From Pholis gunnellus (lineage: Eukaryota; Chordata; Actinopteri; Perciformes; Pholidae): a stretch of 64,000 nucleotides of DNA. The stretch spans positions 22,295,019-22,359,018 of the forward strand of contig OU342815.1 of NCBI GenBank assembly GCA_910591455.2, written 5' to 3'. The notes beneath the pieces are model-generated. The model was not told the DNA's origin. It saw only the letters and a program-made list of their open reading frames with translations, and made no database searches. A program made the translations under genes and the position numbers. Shown piece by piece: positions 58,176 through 64,000 of the stretch. Each line of letters starts with the position of its first letter. Position 1 is the stretch's first letter.

Positions 58176-58818
58176 TATTTCAAGGTTCAAGGGTTCAAGG
58201 ATCATTTATTGTCATTATTAAACACAGGGATGTACAATGAAATGAAGTTGTAGCACATTTATAACAACAAACACAACAAAACAGAAACAGAAGTACATTC
58301 CTGTAGTGCATTTATTGAATTTGCTTCATAAGGAATGTAAACAGCAGCAACAAAAACAATTCTCTGGTCAGATAATATGGCCGACATCTTCACATTAAAC
58401 ATTCAACATGAGGAGAAAACATTGTCCATCAGCTGTGACTGTGTTTGAGCACCAAGCATCATGATGTGAACACAGAGTCCACCTCCTCTGGTCCCTCCAG
58501 AGTCCTGCTCTCTGTCCTGCTGTCCACCCGTCAAGTATTACATCTGTCAACATGTTATTATGATTATGCAAAAGGCTTTAAATGGTGTATGTGTGATATA
58601 AAGAGAGCATGTAAAGGGTTGGAGGTCAGGTATCAAGTTCTCAGTGTGATTGTTTTGTGTAAATCAACAGCTTTGTATCAGGAAAATGAACCACAGGAAG
58701 CTGTGATCTGTATCTGTATACATGTGCTGATGACTGCCGTGTGCAAAGAATTAAAGCTGCATATTATACTGAATAGATACTATAATGAAGCTTGACCCTG
58801 AAATGTACTTATTAGGGT

Positions 58819-58824
58819 AATAAA
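58819..58824 (+). terminator. Lectin gene 2 polyadenylation signal
   Basis: AATAAA in agggtaataaagttgac, about 640 bp after the stop. It is conserved in the gene 1 flank (52,582) and the pseudogene flank (44,412). Confidence 0.45.
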
Positions 58825-58936
58825 GTTGACTTAAACTCTTTTCTTCTACATTTAGAGGACTAGTCGTTTATTCTCACATTCACCAATGCACCATACTAGA
58901 AGGAACATCTCCTCAAAGCTCTTCGGTGTGTCTGTG

Positions 58937-59352
58937 TGCATTGTGTCCATAAACCATAAATAAATAATATGCAGCAGACTTTTCTTTTAAGCAGTCGATC
59001 ATGTTCATCTAAATGTGCAAAAGCCAGAATGGTGATTCATATTTGATTCATTGTGCAGCCCGAATTCACACTGCACTGAAAAAGCTGCCACACTAACACA
59101 GACAGTACACACATACACACAGGAAGCAGTGCCTTGAATCATTACTACATTCAAAGTAATGTAGTAAATACATGATAGTGGAGAATGTAATGACTGACCT
59201 GCTGCGTGTATCAGTGTCGTACGATTAGTAACAGTTTCTCAGAGTGACCTCGTCTCTTGACTGCAGTGAGCTTGTGTGTTTTAAAGGTGCTGCACCAATG
59301 AACTGGCCTTGCTTCACATTTATAACTACCTTCTGATTGCTTTATTGTAGGA
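58937..59352. repeat. Copy of the PARP4-proximal segment 41,508-41,935
   Basis: Near-identical duplicate lying between genes 2 and 3, showing that gene 3 begins a second large repeat unit of about 17.4 kb. Confidence 0.9.
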
Positions 59353-59524
59353 TACAAAATGATGTAAATAAAGAATATACACTAACAAAGATCAAACGCA
59401 GAATAGAAATACAGTTTACACATCATGTTGAATTCACACAATCTCTCTCCATCGTTTCCGTGTTGCAGCGTTTAGCGCTGGCTAGACGATGAGAACACTG
59501 ATGAGCTGATGTCTGTCAGATAAA

Positions 59525-59720
59525 GAGTGCTGGAGGAAGTATTCACACCCTTCACTGAAGTAAAAGTACTAATATCACACTTTCTTTAAAAATACTCCTC
59601 AACAAGGAAACGTCCTGTATTCACTGAAGTAAAAGCATTTAATGTCTTTAGTATTATCAGCTAAATGTGCTCATTATTCATTGTGCAGTAAAATGTACCT
59701 GTCAGTGTTTTACTAATATA
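59525..59720. repeat. Percomorph dispersed repeat
   Basis: 'gctggaggaagtattcacacccttcactgaagtaaaagtactaatatcaca', same family as the repeat in PARP4 intron 33. Confidence 0.55.
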
Positions 59721-60064
59721 TATATATTAATGTTATTATTAATGTGCATGATACATTTTACAGCTGTCGATGTTTAAGGTTGTGCTCAGAAATGTGTCAC
59801 AAACATTCAAAATAGAGTAGAAGTATAAAGTTGCATAAAATGGGAATAATCTAGTAAAGTACCTTGAATTTCTTTACCACTTATTGTCTCTTTAACACTT
59901 CTCTTTTCTTCCTGAGAAGTTCTTCCCCCTAAAAATACAATGAAGTGAAGAACACCTTCCTGTAATTGATTCTGAAATGATGTCAACACTTTATCAGGTT
60001 TCATCGTTTCATTTATTAAAGCTTGACTTTACAGGTAAAGCAACGTAAAAACACAGTTGTTCTG

Positions 60065-60065
<1 letters not shown>

Positions 60066-60160
<95 letters not shown>
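60066..60160. repeat. (TG)n in lectin 5' flank, unit 3
   Basis: 95-bp run, paralogous to those at 42,252 and 47,710. Confidence 0.97.
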
Positions 60161-60163
<3 letters not shown>

Positions 60164-60463
60164 CATGAACATTATTAAAATCTTATAAATGTTCCTTGAG
60201 TCTCTTAAGATCTCTTCTTGTGTTTATGTCTGTTAAGTCACTTTCTATCTCAGAAAGACTGTTTGGATCTCTGGAATGTGAATACACACCTGCAGTTACC
60301 ACTTATGGCCACAAGTGCCGCTAAAGAGAAAAAAACACATCTTCGAAATTGTAACTGAGAGATTTTCGGTTAAATATTTGTCTCTTAATGTTCAGCAATA
60401 GAGCAAGTTAGCATTTCACAAAATGTATAACGGAGACTCTGCTAGGTGTCCCTGTAGTTTTAT

Positions 60464-61703
60464 CAGTGGCGGGCCGTGCATCTAATACCTTCACTGCTGT
60501 CCTGCAGCTGAAACACAGCTACGGTTATTATTTGTTTCGTGTAAAAATGAAGCTCAACACCTATAAATACACTAACTGCAGATAATACACAGAGAGTGCG
60601 TCTCCTCTCTGCTCTGACTGCAGTTGGGACTGCTGAGTGGCCGCCTGTGAGTAACTTGGGGCGGCTCACGGCAGCACCCGGTACTCGTTCACGACAGTGC
60701 AGAACGTGCGTGCTTTCACGTCAGAGTCAAAACACCAGAAAAGTCTCTAACAACACCAGAAAAAATCGTTGAGGGTTTGGAAAGTTGCCAGATTTAGCAA
60801 GAAAGTCGCCAAGTTGCCGACACTGGCACCGACTGAATATGTCCGCAGCGCAACATTGGACGTAACAATAGTTCCTATCACATATAAAACCAAATAAAAA
60901 TCCATCTTCATAAAAACAAGTTGTACAAATAATAATATATAAACAAGCATATTAAAGCTATTAAATTACCAAATGCTGTTCACTTAAAGACAAACTCCAT
61001 CCTCCTTTCTTTGTTGACAAAGAGTTTCATCCCACGGTTAAATCCCAGCTCACAAATCCGTTTCTCCTCCTTCAGCCATTGAGTGTTAAAAACACAAATC
61101 TAGGTAAAAAAAATAATAATCTACACCAAGCAAAATGCAAAAAATGTCATCATTTCTTCCATATCTTTCAATTTGAACTCTTACTACTCCGACTAAGCCT
61201 CTGCTTAAGTTTCGTTTTCCAATAGGCTCGCCCACTGACCAATCGCAGCACACGCTGCACCTCACTGCAGAGCTGCTCCTGCAAACTGAGCTGCACGTAA
61301 TGCTGACGTAGTTGTAGGCCAGCTAGCAGGCTCTGACACGTCAAAGAATACGCCCAACATGTCAAACTAAAGATCTGATTGGTTGAAGACTATGACAATC
61401 AACAATATCGTCCCCATTCCCTTAAACTGCACATGGATTCACTGGGTGAGTCTGCAGGCCTGGGGCCTCTCTTCTTACCTAGAGACACAGTGGTGAAATC
61501 TGATTGGATAAAAGCTCTACTTCAAACAAGCTGCACTGGAAGCAGAGCAACTGAGGAACACAGTAGCTGTGCAATGAGAAAATAAGATAATGGAAAAATA
61601 TTTTTATAAATTATAATACATGTAGTGTATTGAAGAAAAAATATTAAATTATAAAATAGCTATAACTTTGTGATTCTGTTTAGGCCAGCAGAGAAGGCCA
61701 CTG
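60464..61703 (+). mobile_element. hAT element (CAGTGGCGGGC family) upstream of gene 3
   Basis: Starts CAGTGGCGGGCCGTGCA and ends ..AGAAGGCCACTG, having lost about 22 bp just inside its right end. The 8-bp duplication agttttat is perfect (60,456-60,463 and 61,704-61,711). The unfilled site is seen in gene 1 (about 48,298) and in the pseudogene (about 42,933). Non-coding copy. Confidence 0.92.
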
Positions 61704-61897
61704 AGTTTTATCATTCATGCATTTATTTATTCGCTTCGGCTTAGAGGTCATTAAGAGTCAGAAATGCATTTTAAAATCAAGATTAGAGGAGATTTTCAGG
61801 ATGCATGTGTTCATGTGACTGCCGTTAAGCGGATGTTGAACTTTAAAAAACAGTTTCAGCAGTGAATGATGAAGAAAAACATACATTTTTTTCAAGT

Positions 61898-61928
61898 CGT
61901 GACTTCCTCTTTTTCTGGAATAAAAGGC
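61898..61928 (+). promoter_or_regulatory. PU.1/ETS-like site and TATA-like box, lectin gene 3
   Basis: cgtgacttcctctttttctgg (same as gene 1) followed by gaataaaaggc, a TATA-like element, about 75-105 bp before the ATG. Confidence 0.5.
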
Positions 61929-62002
61929 AATAGATTCCTCATTTCATGTAGTTTGTGCTGCAGAGCTGACCTTCTATGAAATAGCTGGCATCCTCGAGAG
62001 CG

Positions 62003-64000
62003 ATGGAGGAATTCCATGTCCATGAACATGACAAACCTGTCGACTCGAGCCCTTCCACCAATCGGACAGGTGAGAATGTGAACAGATGTGTGTTGTTTAT
62101 TGTATTGATGACTGTGTTCACTGGTCTTCTCTGTGTTCAGGTCCCAGGAGCTCAGAGAGCAGATCTCATGGAGCTGTTGTTCTGTCTCTGGGGCTGCTGA
62201 GTGTTTTCCTGCTGGCTGGACTCATCGGCCTCGGTGTCCACTGTGAGTCTGATCTTCATCCAAGATGATTTTTTTATTGACTTTTCATCTGTTGCTTGTT
62301 TTCCTTGAAGCACTTTTTAAATATGTTTTTAACAGCACCACAGAATAGAATTAAACACTGACCTTGTGAAGCACTTCTTTTGTATATATATTAGTTATGA
62401 ATATGAATGTTTCCACCCTAGAGCATCATGTAGTGATGAAAGCACTACATGATGCAAATCATGTAGTCAAATAAACACCTGAGTGTGTTTTCGATGTTTT
62501 CTCTCCACGAGTCTAAAAAGAAGCAAAGTAGCTCAAAGTTGTTGCCCGTCGTGTCGCCTCAAATGATCACCAGTATGAATACATGAGGTCTTATTATCTT
62601 GATCTATTCCAGACCAAAACTCAGTGGGTGGATCAGCTGCAGATCTGACCACTATCAAAGCCAACCTGACTGAGCGTCTCCGGGCCAGTGAAGACGAGCT
62701 GTCCTCTGTGTCTGAAGAGAGAGACCTGCTGAACGCCAGCCTCACTCATCTGACCAAAGAGAAGGACAGACTTCAGCGTTTGTCCACTAATCTGACCAAA
62801 GAGATGGACAGACGTCAGCGTTTGTCCACTAATCTGACCAAAGAGAGGGACAGACTTCAGCGTTTGTCCACTAATCTGACCAAAGAGAGGGACAGACTTC
62901 AGCATTTGTCCACTAATTTGACCAAAGAGATGGACAGACTTCAGCGTTTGTCCACTAATCTGACCGAAGAGAGGGACAGACTTCAGCGTTTGTCCACTAA
63001 TTTGACCAAAGAGATGGACAGACGTCAGCGTTTGTCCACTAATCTGACTGAAGAGATGGACAGACTTCAGCGTTTGTCCACTAATTTGACCAAAGAGATG
63101 GACAGACGTCAGCGTTTGTCCACTAATCTGACCGAAGAGAGGGACAGACTTCAGCGTTTGTCCACTAATCTGACCAAAGAGATGGACAGACTTCAGCGTT
63201 GGTGCAAACAGAGTGAGTGCTTGTCTGTGTGGGTTCTTCTGAGTCATGTACCTTTAATATAAGACGCTGTTATATCAGCTCTGTGAACTATATTTACAGT
63301 CTGTTTAGTTAAACATGAATGTATTTATGTACAATTCACCTTTTCCAAGTGTTGGTAGCATTTTTTAGCTAAAAGCCAGAGATTTAGTTTTAAATGTGGC
63401 TTCTGTCTCTTCACTTCAACTGTTCCCTAAAAAGTCCTAATTTTGAAAGACTTTCTCGTCCTTTAATGATTCTGATCAACTTAAGAACAAGTTGTACATG
63501 TGATTAACATTCAGTACAATATTAAAGTCATAGAAAGGGTTAGGACCATACAAGTGTTTACTTCTGCCTCCTCCTTATTCCATATATAATATTGATATGT
63601 TTATATTGTTATCAACATGAATATTTTAGTTTTTCTTATTTGTTACATGTACATATACATTTTTACTTTTTAGGCGGAGGGAGGAAAGTTTCAAGTGATT
63701 TATTGTTATGTGCACAACAACTACAGAGAAGCAAATGGTTGCAATGAAAACCTTAAATCTCAGTCTCCCTACAACAATTAATTAAATATGTATTTTTTTA
63801 AATCGCACAAGTACAAATGTGTGTAAGAGACATAAAACAGTTCAGAAGTTCCAATATAAGGATAAAATATAACATATATAAAATGAAATAATGTATTTTT
63901 GGAAGATAATAATTGCAAGATGCATAAACTTTTATGTAAACAGGTATTTAGTTCATTTCTCTGTGTTATGAGAAGTAATGAATCTTCTATACAGAGATGT
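62003..64000 (+). CDS. C-type lectin, type II membrane, gene 3 (partial: window ends before CTLD)
   Basis: Three exons seen: 62003-62069, 62141-62242, 62613-63212; the lectin-domain exons lie beyond position 64,000. The tail MEEFHVHEHDKP has lost both tyrosines present in gene 2. The membrane span equals that of gene 2 (LLAGLIGLGV). The stalk exon is 600 bp against 180 in gene 2, through eleven 14-residue units, predicted to form a long coiled-coil neck with 10 unit-borne NLT sequons. The following intron (to 64,000) matches gene 2 intron 3, so CTLD exons very probably follow, but their integrity cannot be judged here. Confidence 0.85.
62732..63193 (+). repeat. Stalk minisatellite, gene 3: eleven 42-bp units
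   Basis: Eleven in-frame units of 42 bp (caacgtttgtccactaatct-like core: cagcgtttgtccactaatct gaccaaagag). Units differ at a few fixed positions (atg/agg, ctt/cgt, aaa/gaa). Because the unit is a multiple of three and lacks stops on the other strand, a 204-codon antisense frame appears; it is not a gene. Confidence 0.95.

Noticed and set aside
62633..63247. 204-codon open frame on the minus strand across the gene 3 stalk repeats
   Set aside because: It arises because a 42-bp unit without antisense stops is repeated eleven times; the same shadow appears in genes 1 and 2. The plus strand fits splice sites and the protein family.

Overview
The window looks like nuclear DNA of a percomorph (spiny-rayed) teleost fish. 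Evidence: long (TG)n/(CA)n runs throughout, GT-AG introns of about 0.1-2 kb, several dispersed repeats I recognise as common in percomorphs, hAT DNA transposons, a LINE 3' end and solo LTRs. The species cannot be named from this. All reading is by eye; no alignment or database search was run.

Region 1, about 1-19,200: no gene I can support. It holds diverged dispersed repeats (about 1,590-2,185 and 4,245-4,640), the 3' end of a LINE (4,747-5,130), and two tandem arrays built on the same GTCTCTTTGTAGTC-type unit (8,260-8,880 in about 56-bp units; 11,096-11,935 more degenerate). It ends in a long alternating purine-pyrimidine tract just before PARP4.

Region 2, 19,223-40,677, plus strand: a complete PARP4 (vault PARP) gene. 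I resolved 36 coding exons with canonical GT/AG sites and consistent phases; they join to a 1,886-codon reading frame plus stop. Domain order is BRCT, low-complexity linker, PARP regulatory and catalytic domain, VIT, vWFA, a Pro/Ser-rich region and a C-terminal MVP-binding-type region. Notable points are (TG)n runs abutting six 3' splice sites, complementary AC and GT runs at the two ends of intron 26, a Ser in place of Gly after the catalytic His, a hAT element inserted at the exon 29 splice donor, and a second hAT with a perfect target-site duplication in intron 34.

Region 3, about 41,500-64,000: a tandem cluster of type II membrane C-type lectin genes (CD209/CLEC4-like), plus strand. From left to right: a 5'-deleted pseudogene (42,997-43,465), an orphan first exon (45,077), intact gene 1 (48,590-51,631, 280 aa), a second decayed first exon (53,247), intact gene 2 (54,878-58,175, 252 aa), and gene 3 (62,003 to beyond the window; its three N-terminal exons are seen). 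All share a short tail, one membrane span and a coiled-coil stalk; genes 1 and 2 and the pseudogene show a lectin domain with EPN and WND motifs. The stalk is made of 42-bp units: 3 in gene 1, 1 in gene 2 and 11 in gene 3. The genes also differ in tail tyrosines and in a charged membrane residue, and all keep a PU.1-like site upstream. Solo LTRs and hAT copies inserted between or within the units, with empty sites visible in paralogous copies, give a relative history of the duplications.

PARP4 and the lectins are neighbours; nothing in the sequence links them functionally.
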